From Halalkalibacter oceani (GTDB lineage Bacteria; Bacillota; Bacilli; Bacillales; Bacillaceae_D): a stretch of DNA of 64,000 bases. The first letter of the stretch is position 1. The number at the start of each line of letters is the position of its first letter. A program made the translations under genes and the position numbers. The notes under the pieces are model-generated. The model did no database searches and was not told where the DNA came from. It saw nothing but the letters and a program-made list of their open reading frames with translations. The DNA lies in the NCBI RefSeq assembly GCF_040544555.1, contig NZ_JBEPKD010000011.1, positions 1 to 64,000 of the forward strand, written 5' to 3'. This document shows, piece after piece, positions 43,661 to 51,424 of this stretch.

Positions 43661-44677
43661 ATGAAGACATATGTAAGACAAAGTGAACGGAAGCAGAGCA
43701 TATTCCTTTTTGTTTTCTTATTAATTGCGATCATGGCTTTAAGCGCTTGCGGAGGTGCGGCGCCGGAAGAGGGACAAAGTGAAGAGAATCCTGAAGAGGC
43801 CCCTGCCGAAGAAACGCCGGCGGGGGAAGAGAGTGACGAATCGTTTACTTTAACGGACGGAATGGGTCATGAGGTGACCGTACCGGCGAATCCTCAGCGG
43901 ATTATCGCTTCCTATCTTGAAGATCCTCTTGTCGCACTTGGTTTTACTCCTGTCGCGCAATGGACGGTAGGAGAGGGCAGCATTCAGCACTATTTACAGG
44001 ATTATTTGCAGGATGTGCCAACGATTCCATGGGATTTGCCATTTGAAACGGTCATCGAGTTTGATCCGGACTTATTGATTATTGGTTCAGAGTCCACGGT
44101 AGGAGAAGGCAAGTACAGTCAGTATGAGAAAATCGCCCCGACTTATGTACTCGGCGATGAGGTCAATGATGACTGGCGCGAGGCGCTGCGGGCAGTCGGA
44201 AAAGTGTTAAATAAAGAAGAGGAAGCGGAACAGATCCTTACTGAATATACGGAGGTCGCCGAAGAAGCGCAACAGACGCTGCAGGAAGCGATTGGTGAGG
44301 AATCCGTAGCGGCGATCTGGCTTGTCTCGAAGCAATTTTATATTGTAAGTGAAGACCTATCCAGCGGGGCGGTCTTGTATGAGGATCTTGGATTGACAGC
44401 TCCTGATTTAGTCAAGGAGGTGTCGGCTACAGGATCGGGAAACTGGAACCCTGTTTCGCTGGAGGAATTGGCGAATATGGATGTTGATCACCTGTTTTTG
44501 GTCAACAGTGATGGCGATGAAGGCAGAGAGATGCTGCAGGAGCCTTTATGGCAAAGCATTCCGGCTGTGAAAAATGATCATTTGTATGAGTTCGACAGTA
44601 CGACGAGCTGGCTATACGGCGGGCCAATCGCCAACGAGCAGATTATTGAGCATGTGTTAACTAGTTTGGTCAAGTAA
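43661..44677 (+). CDS. Iron-siderophore ABC transporter binding lipoprotein 1
   Basis: 338 aa FecB/FhuD-class binding protein. Lipobox ALSAC (Cys near 30), an acidic Glu/Pro linker, then DGMGHEVTVPANPQRIIAS and VIEFDPDLLIIGSES, TYVLGDEVNDDWREAL, WNPVSLEELANMDVDHLF, the usual two-lobe pattern. Iron regulation is shown by the Fur box upstream. No permease or ATPase gene is next to it, so it must dock to a transporter encoded elsewhere. The -N-D-D-W-R-E motif resembles YxeB/FhuD2-like hydroxamate binders; ligand uncertain. Confidence 0.9.
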   Translation: MKTYVRQSERKQSIFLFVFLLIAIMALSACGGAAPEEGQSEENPEEAPAEETPAGEESDESFTLTDGMGHEVTVPANPQRIIASYLEDPLVALGFTPVAQWTVGEGSIQHYLQDYLQDVPTIPWDLPFETVIEFDPDLLIIGSESTVGEGKYSQYEKIAPTYVLGDEVNDDWREALRAVGKVLNKEEEAEQILTEYTEVAEEAQQTLQEAIGEESVAAIWLVSKQFYIVSEDLSSGAVLYEDLGLTAPDLVKEVSATGSGNWNPVSLEELANMDVDHLFLVNSDGDEGREMLQEPLWQSIPAVKNDHLYEFDSTTSWLYGGPIANEQIIEHVLTSLVK

Positions 44678-44734
44678 GCGGCGACGAGCGCAAGGGAGCC
44701 CTGAAGCAGTGAAAGAGGCTTATGGGGAAAACGG

Positions 44735-44776
44735 GAGCTTGAGATAAAAGGAAAAGCCAGCCTTTTTCTCAAGCTC
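44735..44776. terminator. Hairpin between convergent genes
   Basis: GAGCTTGAGA / TCTCAAGCTC outer stem with inner AAAAGG / CCTTTT pairing; serves the binding-protein gene and the convergent universal stress gene. Confidence 0.65.
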
Positions 44777-44800
44777 TTGCTATGGTAAAGGGACGATTGC

Positions 44801-45241
44801 TTATTCGGAAGCGGCATTCTTCACAATCATGACATCACAAGGGGCCTGACGGACGGAAGCTTCTGCGACACTGCCGATTAACAGACGCTCAACTCTGTTG
44901 CGGCCGGTTGCTGCGGTGACGAGCAGATCAATGTGATAAGTCTTTGGCAGCTCTTCCGCGATTAAAAAACGAGGGTTGCCTGATTTTAGCACGGTTTCAA
45001 CCTTGGTTAGCCCTTTTGCTTCCGCCAGCTCTTTGTAGCGCGCCAGCATTTCTTTCGCATCATTTTCAATCCGGACGAACCAGGAATCGTGGAAGCCGAC
45101 CGCTCCGGTAACATTTCGGAGGTCAATAATATGGGCGATGACTAAGGAAGATTTGTGAAACTCCGCTACTTGAATAGCCTTCGCTAAAGCTTGCTCTGAT
45201 TGCTGTGAACCGTCGACTGCGACTAAGATATGGTTATACAT
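44801..45241 (-). CDS. Universal stress protein (UspA family)
   Basis: 146 aa. HILVAVDGSQQSEQALAKAI at the N-terminus and the ATP-binding end GxxGxxRxxRLLIGSVAEASVRQAPCDVMIVK (seen as TAATGRNRVERLLIG then SVAEA). Nucleotide-binding stress protein of the ATP-binding subgroup. Single gene; GGAGAGGATCGT precedes ATG 45241. No regulatory site recognised in the 130 bp upstream. Confidence 0.92.
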   Translation of the reverse strand: MYNHILVAVDGSQQSEQALAKAIQVAEFHKSSLVIAHIIDLRNVTGAVGFHDSWFVRIENDAKEMLARYKELAEAKGLTKVETVLKSGNPRFLIAEELPKTYHIDLLVTAATGRNRVERLLIGSVAEASVRQAPCDVMIVKNAASE

Positions 45242-45375
45242 ACGATCCTCTCCTTTAAACAGCCAGGATTAACAACGAAAAAAGAAAGCGTTTGCTGTTT
45301 ATGTCTCTATTATCTCATGATTCTTGTGAAATTGTGAGCAAGAATGTGACGAATTTTTTCTGATTTTTTGAGGTT

Positions 45376-46827
45376 TTATTGACGAAAGTCCTCTTTTATC
45401 ATCTTGGCCAAACTTTGCATGCCCTGGATAAGCTCCGACTCAGAAGGATAGGCATAAGACAGACGAAGATGGCTGTCGTCAAATTTATCGTAGATCGTGC
45501 CCGGGTTAAGCAAGATTCCTTTCTGCAAGACGTGCTGAAATAATTTTCGCGCGGAGATCCCTTTTTGTAGCTGCAGCCAAATGTAAAAACCTCCGTCCGG
45601 AATGTTCCACGTGCAACAATCGGAAAAGGAGTGCTTCAGGATATCGAGCATTAAATCGCGGCGTCTCAGAAGGCTTGCTCGGAGACGTGCCAGATGGGCC
45701 TCATATTTTCCACTTCGTATCCATTGGTTGACGACAGCTTGAGAGAGCGAGCTTGAGCCGTAGTCGGTCTGCATTTTAATATCGGCCAACCGGTCAATCA
45801 CCTGTTCAGGGCCAACGAGCCAGCCAATCCGCAAGCCCGGGCTTAATGCCTTCGACACACTTCCTAAATAGAGAACGTTACCACCCCTGTCATCAGCCTT
45901 TAACGGTGGCGGAGGTGCATCCTCGAACCAAAGATCGCCGTAGACGTCATCCTCGATAAGAGGCAGCGTTTCACGGTGGGCTATTTCGGTTAGCTGTTTG
46001 CGTCGTTCCTCTGACATGACCGCCCCTGTAGGATTATGGAAAGAAGGGATCGTATAAAGCAATGCAGCGTCATGCTGGCGCTTCAGTCGGACAAGGCTTT
46101 CCATTTGCAACCCGTGCCTATCAAGAGGAATGCCGACTCCCCGTATTCCGACCGATTCAAACATAGAAAGAGAATTAAGATAAGACGGCGCTTCGTGCAA
46201 GATAACGGAGCCCTTTCGTAAAAGACCCCAGGCAATTAATTGCAGTGCCTGAAGACCACCGGAAACGATTAAAATCGATGACGGCGAGGCGTAGATTCCC
46301 TTATTCCGCAAATAACCGGATAGCGTTTCCCTCAATTGCATATTCCCTTTCGGCTCTTCATAGCCGAGGGAAAGCGGCTCGTGCTGAAGTGAGGTCAGTA
46401 TCTGTTGCATGGCATCAGCGGGAATCAGCTCAGAGCCGAGTTCCCCGGTGCCAAGTCGCAAAATGGCGGGTTCCGCTTCGGCCTTATTGATTTGCTGGAT
46501 CAGCGATTTGTTTGGCTGATGAATCCCGGCCTGGACGTATTCCGGCCAATTCGGTGATGAGGCGGCCAGGACATTCCACGTATTGTTGGCGACGATCGTC
46601 CTGCTGCCGGCCTTTGCTTCGAGCAGTCCCTCTGCGATAAGCTCCTGCAGGGCGGTGATGACAGTGCTTCTGTTCACCTCAAAGCTGGTTGCTAACTGCC
46701 GTTGGGAGGGGAGCTTTGTTCCGATCGTCCATTCCCCACTCATGATTTTATTTCGAATAAAATTGACAATTTGCAAATATAAGGGGGTTGAGGATGATTT
46801 CACAGGCTTCCAATTGATTTCTGACAA
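45376..46827 (-). CDS. MocR-type regulator 2
   Basis: 483 aa. Winged helix near the N-terminus (GTKLPSQRQLATSF, VNRSTVITALQELIAEG) and an aminotransferase fold with PLP lysine in GSVSKALSPGLRIGW (near 305). TTG 46827 is chosen because GGAGGG lies 7 nt upstream; the longer frame to 46851 runs through that site. It diverges from a LysE-type exporter, and the inverted AATTGGTT repeats in the gap are likely its operator. Amino-acid-responsive control of export is the natural model. Confidence 0.9.
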   Translation of the reverse strand: MSEINWKPVKSSSTPLYLQIVNFIRNKIMSGEWTIGTKLPSQRQLATSFEVNRSTVITALQELIAEGLLEAKAGSRTIVANNTWNVLAASSPNWPEYVQAGIHQPNKSLIQQINKAEAEPAILRLGTGELGSELIPADAMQQILTSLQHEPLSLGYEEPKGNMQLRETLSGYLRNKGIYASPSSILIVSGGLQALQLIAWGLLRKGSVILHEAPSYLNSLSMFESVGIRGVGIPLDRHGLQMESLVRLKRQHDAALLYTIPSFHNPTGAVMSEERRKQLTEIAHRETLPLIEDDVYGDLWFEDAPPPPLKADDRGGNVLYLGSVSKALSPGLRIGWLVGPEQVIDRLADIKMQTDYGSSSLSQAVVNQWIRSGKYEAHLARLRASLLRRRDLMLDILKHSFSDCCTWNIPDGGFYIWLQLQKGISARKLFQHVLQKGILLNPGTIYDKFDDSHLRLSYAYPSESELIQGMQSLAKMIKEDFRQ

Positions 46828-46872
46828 TACGTTTCCCTCCTTCGCTTGCATTTGTAAATAAAGTATAGCGTA

Positions 46873-46904
46873 AATTGGTTGGATAGTCAGCGAACCAATT
46901 GGTT
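46873..46904. promoter_or_regulatory. Operator AATTGGTT-N12-AACCAATT(GGTT)
   Basis: Perfect 8-bp inverted repeat (46873-46880 and 46893-46900) with the right half extended to the 12-bp palindrome AACCAATTGGTT. Lies between the MocR gene and the exporter gene. MocR proteins bind such repeated half-sites as dimers. Confidence 0.65.
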
Positions 46905-46958
46905 GCAGACAGGATTTTTTCTATCCGTTATGCTACCTTTAGTAAGGGAGGAGAGACG

Positions 46959-47579
46959 ATGTTAGAAGCAATTGTTCACGGGCTGATTTTATCATTTGGA
47001 TTAATTTTGCCATTAGGGGCGCAGAATATTTTTATTTTCAATCAAGGGGTGACACAGCATAGCTTCAGGGCGGCGCTCCCTGTAGTGATTACGGCCTCTG
47101 TATGTGATGCGATTTTAATCGCGCTGGCGGTAGCCGGGCTTTCTGTAATTGTGCTGCAATTTACGTGGATGAACCAATTATTACTGGCGATTGGCTGTCT
47201 GTTTTTACTCTATATGGGCTGGTCGATATGGAAGAGTGTCCCGGATGATAGCAAGGAGGAGCCGAGTGGCCCTATTTCACCGAGACAGCAAATCCTTTTT
47301 GCGGTTTCCGTTTCCTTGTTCAACCCTCACGCCATCATTGATACGATTGGAGTCGTTGGAACGAGTTCCTTGGCGTATCAGGGAATTGACAAGCTGCTGT
47401 TCGCTGGAGCATGCGTGGCTGTTTCTTTTATTTGGTTTTTCATGCTGGCCGCAGCGGGCCGCAAACTGGGTCATTACGACAAAGATGGACGAAAAATAAG
47501 GAAATTGAATCAGGCGTCGGCCCTTTTTATGTGGGGGATGGCCGTTTTCTTAGCCTATCAGCTTTTTCGTCAATTGTAA
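46959..47579 (+). CDS. LysE/ArgO-family amino-acid exporter
   Basis: 206 aa with six hydrophobic spans. HGLILSFGLILPLGAQNIFIFNQG is the LysE/ArgO start motif, and FAVSVSLFNPHAIIDTIGV the second family motif. Expected to export basic or other amino acids. ATG 46959 follows GGGAGGAGAG; the ORF extends upstream to 46899 without a site. Divergent from MocR regulator 2, its probable controller. Confidence 0.92.
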   Translation: MLEAIVHGLILSFGLILPLGAQNIFIFNQGVTQHSFRAALPVVITASVCDAILIALAVAGLSVIVLQFTWMNQLLLAIGCLFLLYMGWSIWKSVPDDSKEEPSGPISPRQQILFAVSVSLFNPHAIIDTIGVVGTSSLAYQGIDKLLFAGACVAVSFIWFFMLAAAGRKLGHYDKDGRKIRKLNQASALFMWGMAVFLAYQLFRQL

Positions 47580-47692
47580 GAAAAGGACTTGCAAAAATAA
47601 AATACGAAAGAGTCGCTCGAGATGTGTTTTTCTGGCAAATAACTATGATATAATTCCTATTGGTCATATCATAGAAAAAGGGGTTGGAACGA

Positions 47693-48691
47693 GTGGAGGA
47701 AACGGCTGAGAAAAGTCTGAATGTTTCGGTATTGATGAATGAATTAAAGAAAGACAACGATGAAATGCAAGTAGTCATGAAACAAATTCAGGACATATCG
47801 ACAAAATCAAATATTCTTGCCTTGAATTCAGGGATTGAAGCAGCCAGAGCCGGAGAAGCGGGACGCGGCTTTTCCGTTGTGGCGACAGAGATAAAAAAAT
47901 TCGCTGAGGAAAGCTTGCAGGCGAGCAGACAAAGTGAAGAGATCATTACTAGCATCCAGAATAAGGCCAATGAAATTATTGCCGTCCGGACGGTTGATAT
48001 TGCTTATGATACGATTGACAAAATTGACCGCAATTTATTTGAGCGCAACTGCGATGTCCAGGCGTGGGCCACGTTTGATGCGATTAAGCAATGTTTGCTT
48101 GCGCCTTCTCCGGAAACGGTTCAACATGCTGAGGCTTTTCTGAAAAATATCCATGCGATTTATGAGGTATATTTTGATCTGTTTGTCGTCGACCTGTCAG
48201 GTAAAATTGTTGCTTCGGCGCAGCATCCGAATCAGGTAGGCAAGGATATGTCAAAGCGTACATGGTTTAAGGAAACGGTGCGCACCAATCAGGTGTATGT
48301 CACGGACATGTATTATTCAGATGTTGTCGAGGGACATACGATGAGCTATTCCAGTCCCGTTCATGATGATCAGGGCAACATCATCGGCGTCTTTACGACG
48401 AGATTTAACTGGGAATTTATTTATGACATCATCGACCGGGTCAAGATTGATGAGACGAGCAAGCTTTATGTCATCAATTCAGAGGGCTATGTCATTGCGT
48501 CAAAGGACCGCTCTGACGTGTTAAATACAAAGCTGAACCATCTGAGAGCGGTTGAGCTGCTGCTTTCCGGCCGGGAAACACGCGGCTATACGATTGAGCA
48601 GAATCATATTTACGCCTACTGTTTAACGGAAGGCTACAATGCGTATAAAGGAAAAGGCTGGTCCGTTGTCGTAATGGAGTCGATCGTTTAG
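47693..48691 (+). CDS. Soluble chemoreceptor-like protein with N-terminal signalling tip and C-terminal Cache domain
   Basis: 332 aa, no transmembrane segment. Residues about 25-95 carry the methyl-accepting-protein hairpin tip (IQDISTKSNILALNSGIEAARAGEAGRGFSVVATEI, split here) that binds CheA/CheW. The remainder (about 105-332) reads as a double Cache-like sensor (DLSGKIVASAQHPNQVGKD, KRTWFKETV, DMYYSD, MSYSSPVHDDQGNIIGVF). The order is the reverse of ordinary receptors, and only a short hairpin is present, with no HAMP or adaptation segments. GTG 47693 lies 9 nt after AAGGGG. Related soluble receptors exist in bacilli; ligand unknown. Confidence 0.85.
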   Translation: MEETAEKSLNVSVLMNELKKDNDEMQVVMKQIQDISTKSNILALNSGIEAARAGEAGRGFSVVATEIKKFAEESLQASRQSEEIITSIQNKANEIIAVRTVDIAYDTIDKIDRNLFERNCDVQAWATFDAIKQCLLAPSPETVQHAEAFLKNIHAIYEVYFDLFVVDLSGKIVASAQHPNQVGKDMSKRTWFKETVRTNQVYVTDMYYSDVVEGHTMSYSSPVHDDQGNIIGVFTTRFNWEFIYDIIDRVKIDETSKLYVINSEGYVIASKDRSDVLNTKLNHLRAVELLLSGRETRGYTIEQNHIYAYCLTEGYNAYKGKGWSVVVMESIV

Positions 48692-48754
48692 CCGGCTAGA
48701 GAGCTGAGATCGTTTAAAGGGGACCAGATTTGGTAACACTGGAAAACAAACCGT

Positions 48755-48783
48755 TTGCTTGTTTTGCTTTCTTTGGGTAGAAT
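48755..48783 (+). promoter_or_regulatory. Promoter of rlmN
   Basis: TTGCTT (48755-48760), 17-nt spacer, TAGAAT (48778-48783), 38 bp before the start codon. Sigma-A type. Confidence 0.6.
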
Positions 48784-48820
48784 AAAGGGATACATTTCAA
48801 GCTTGAAAAGAGGGTATTAC

Positions 48821-49894
48821 ATGAGTAAACAATCCATTTATGGATTAACCTTTGAACAATTGACGTCTTGGCTTTTGGAACATGGACATAAAAAATTTCG
48901 CGCTTCTCAAGTATGGGACTGGCTTTATCAAAAGCGGGTAACGACGTTTTCCGAGATGACGAATATTAATAAAGAATGCCTGCAACTGCTGGAGGAGCAT
49001 TTTGAATTCCAGACGCTGACTGAGCATATAAAGCAGGAGTCGGCAGACGGGACGATTAAATTTCTCTTTAAGCTGAACGATGGCAATTTAATTGAGACAG
49101 TATTAATGCGTCAAAAATACGGCCTGTCCGTCTGTGTAACAACGCAGGTCGGCTGTAACATTGGCTGCAGCTTCTGCGCGAGCGGCCTGTTGACGAAGGA
49201 TCGTGATCTGTCCAGTGGTGAAATTGTTGAGCAGATTATGAAAGTCCAGCTTTATTTGGATTCGGTTGGCAAGGGCGAACGGGTCAGTCACATTGTCATC
49301 ATGGGAATCGGGGAACCATTTGATAATTTTGAGAACATGGTGGACTTCCTTGATATTATGAAGGATCAGAAGGGGCTGGCGATTGGCGCGAGACATATTA
49401 CTGTTTCAACAAGTGGCCTTGTCAACAAAATTTATGAGTTTGCTGATTTGCAGTCACAGGTCAATTTGGCGATTTCCCTTCATGCACCGAATGATGAGCT
49501 GCGTACCCGGATTATGAAAATTAACCGTGCTTATCCGATTAAGAAGCTGATGGAAGCGATCGACTATTATATCGAGAAGACAAATCGGCGTATTACGTTG
49601 GAGTATATTTTGCTGAAGGATGTTAATGATCATAAGGAGCATGCCCTTGAGCTTGCTGAGCTGATTGCTGATAAACGAAAGCTGGCGTACGTCAACTTAA
49701 TTCCGTATAACCCGGTTAGTGAGCACAGTCAATATCAGCGAAGCACGAAGGAAGCGATCCGGACCTTCTATGATACATTGAAGAAAAAAGGAATTAACTG
49801 CGTCGTCCGGATGGAGCACGGCACTGATATTGATGCCGCCTGCGGTCAGCTTCGCAGTAAGCAAATGAAGAAAAAGCAAAAGCAGAAGGTTTAG
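48821..49894 (+). CDS. rlmN: 23S rRNA (adenine-C2)-methyltransferase RlmN
   Basis: 357 aa radical-SAM enzyme. The CxxxCxxC cluster motif is in GCNIGCSFCASG (near 118), with MGIGEPFDN, HITVSTSGLVNKI and the C-terminal methyl-carrying Cys in IDAACGQL (near 342) typical of RlmN/Cfr. It methylates A2503 of 23S rRNA and possibly A37 of some tRNAs. Cfr differs in lacking several RlmN segments and I see the RlmN pattern, but separating the two firmly needs an alignment. ATG 48821 follows AGAGGG. Confidence 0.9.
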   Translation: MSKQSIYGLTFEQLTSWLLEHGHKKFRASQVWDWLYQKRVTTFSEMTNINKECLQLLEEHFEFQTLTEHIKQESADGTIKFLFKLNDGNLIETVLMRQKYGLSVCVTTQVGCNIGCSFCASGLLTKDRDLSSGEIVEQIMKVQLYLDSVGKGERVSHIVIMGIGEPFDNFENMVDFLDIMKDQKGLAIGARHITVSTSGLVNKIYEFADLQSQVNLAISLHAPNDELRTRIMKINRAYPIKKLMEAIDYYIEKTNRRITLEYILLKDVNDHKEHALELAELIADKRKLAYVNLIPYNPVSEHSQYQRSTKEAIRTFYDTLKKKGINCVVRMEHGTDIDAACGQLRSKQMKKKQKQKV

Positions 49895-49902
49895 GCAATC
49901 AT

Positions 49903-49970
49903 AAAAATCGCTTCGTTCTATAGCTTGGGGTGTAGTCACTCCATTTTATAGGAACGAGCGATTTTTTTTT
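49903..49970 (+). terminator. Terminator of rlmN
   Basis: AAAAATCGCTTCGTTCTATA pairs with TATAGGAACGAGCGATTTTT and is followed by a long T-run. The stem of about 20 bp has an inner GGTGTAGTCACTCC loop arm. Confidence 0.88.
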
Positions 49971-50032
49971 TAGATGAAATGCGTGCCCCCATCCCGGTAG
50001 CGGATTCGAAGCGACTGCTTTCTTCAACTTAC

Positions 50033-50068
50033 AAAAAAGCCTGCCGACTTTGTCGACAGACTCGAGGC
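50033..50068 (-). terminator. Terminator of siderophore-binding protein 2
   Basis: On the minus strand GCCT...CTGTCGAC / GTCGGCAG...AGGC stems are followed by TTTTTT (50033-50038 complement). It contains a TGTCGACA core, which I read as part of the stem, not as a GntR operator. Confidence 0.7.
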
Positions 50069-50086
50069 GCCCAAGGGCGTCATTTC

Positions 50087-51097
50087 TTATTGAATGCCTT
50101 CGTGGATTTCCTTCACCATTTCCGATACGGAGATTAAACCACCACCGGATAGGTACCAAACACTTGGGTTCAGGAAGACAATGTTGTCATTTTGCGCAGC
50201 GTTTGTGCTGTCGATAATTTCATTGTTAATTAATGGATTTTCACTGCCAGCCTCATCAATCGCCTGATCACGGTCGATCACGAAGAGGTAATCAGGATTT
50301 GTTTCGGCAATGTATTCGTACGAAACGCTCATTCCATGAGTTGATGCTTCAATGTTTTCATCAGCTGCCGGGATGCCGAATACGTCGTGAAGGATCCCGA
50401 ATCTTGAGCCGTTTCCGTATGCGCTAATATTTCCACTTGTCGTCAAAACGATGAGTCCAGTTCCGTCCAGTTCAGCAACTTCTTCATTTAAAGCTGCAAT
50501 CGCATCATTGATTTTTGTTAACTCTGCTTCTGCTTCTTCCTCTTTGTTGAAGATTTCTCCTAACAATTCAACATTGTGGGTGAACGACTCCATGTAATTC
50601 GTTGTATCGACTCCGACAAAAATGGTAGGAGCGATTTCACTTAATTCTTCATACGCTTCAGACTGTCTGCCGGAAATAATGATTAAATCCGGATTTAAAC
50701 CATAAATTGTTTCGAAGTCAAGCTCTTTCAAGCTTCCGACATTCGTATATTCATCGCCCTCATACTTTGATAAATAATCCGGCAGCGAGCTTCCTTTTGC
50801 GACACCTGCGACTTCGACTCCAAGTGTATCTAACGTCTCAAGAGCACCGTAATCAAAGACAACAACCGTTTCCGGTTCTTTCTGAACAACTGTTTCGCCA
50901 AGATCATGAGTAACGGTAATTTCAGCTGCTTCGGACTCTGCTTCCGCTCCGCTGCCGTCCTCTTCAGTCGCTTCCTCAGTTGTAGCCGGGCTTTCCTCTT
51001 CACCAGTATCTGCATCATTTGATGCATCTGTTCCGCATGCGGCTAATGTAACAAGCAGCACGAGAAGAAGAATAAGAAAGGATACGTATTTCTTCAT
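50087..51097 (-). CDS. Iron-siderophore ABC transporter binding lipoprotein 2
   Basis: 336 aa. Lipobox TLAAC (Cys near 21), acidic linker, then ITVTHDLGETVVQKEPETVVVF, TLGVEVAGVAKGS, the YclQ-like GLNPDLIIISGRQSE and LEILHDVF-type GILHDVFGIPAADENI. Close to the petrobactin/enterobactin-binding YclQ/FatB branch in pattern. Its promoter overlaps a near-perfect Fur box. Like protein 1 it has no adjacent permease genes. AGGAGTGAG before ATG 51097. Confidence 0.9.
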   Translation of the reverse strand: MKKYVSFLILLLVLLVTLAACGTDASNDADTGEEESPATTEEATEEDGSGAEAESEAAEITVTHDLGETVVQKEPETVVVFDYGALETLDTLGVEVAGVAKGSSLPDYLSKYEGDEYTNVGSLKELDFETIYGLNPDLIIISGRQSEAYEELSEIAPTIFVGVDTTNYMESFTHNVELLGEIFNKEEEAEAELTKINDAIAALNEEVAELDGTGLIVLTTSGNISAYGNGSRFGILHDVFGIPAADENIEASTHGMSVSYEYIAETNPDYLFVIDRDQAIDEAGSENPLINNEIIDSTNAAQNDNIVFLNPSVWYLSGGGLISVSEMVKEIHEGIQ

Positions 51098-51210
51098 GTT
51101 ATCTCACTCCTAATCGTATAGTTTTATCTATTTTTAAATTATGTAGCATAATTTAAAACCTGTCGCTAACCAACAAATTTGCTGATTAAACAGAAAATGA
51201 CCATAAACAA

Positions 51211-51240
51211 ATGATAACAATTATCATTATCATAAGTCAA
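51211..51240 (-). promoter_or_regulatory. Fur-controlled promoter of siderophore-binding protein 2
   Basis: On the minus strand TTGACT (51240-51235), 18-nt spacer, TATCAT (51216-51211). Fur box GATAATGATAATTGTTATC (51213-51231 on the complement) covers the spacer and -10 and matches the consensus at all but one or two positions. Confidence 0.88.
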
Positions 51241-51273
51241 GAAAGAATTTAAAAAAAGTGCCTTATCATGCTG

Positions 51274-51302
51274 TTGACGCAGCCAGTTGATGGGCATATA
51301 AT
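51274..51302 (+). promoter_or_regulatory. Promoter of the BenE-type permease gene
   Basis: TTGACG (51274-51279), 17-nt spacer, TATAAT (51297-51302). The leader is about 115 nt and holds a parS-like palindrome at 51358. Confidence 0.8.
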
Positions 51303-51357
51303 TAACACAATTGTTTGAAAAGAATGCAAGCTGTCAACAAATATTTCGGTTTCCTAA

Positions 51358-51373
51358 TGTTTCATGTGAAACA
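51358..51373. promoter_or_regulatory. parS-like palindrome TGTTTCATGTGAAACA
   Basis: Differs from the Bacillus parS consensus TGTTNCACGTGAAACA by a single central base, with perfect 8-bp arms (ATGTTTCA / TGAAACAT). It lies in the leader of the permease gene. It may be a Spo0J/ParB loading site or a local operator; sequence alone does not decide. Confidence 0.45.
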
Positions 51374-51424
51374 TGATCATGGCAGGAAAAAGCCGAATTT
51401 CAGCAGCGTAGGGAAGGGTTTTTT

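Noticed and set aside
50051..50060. TGTCGACA as another GntR operator
   Set aside because: It is part of the terminator stem of the siderophore-binding gene and lacks the flanking ATT/AAT arms.
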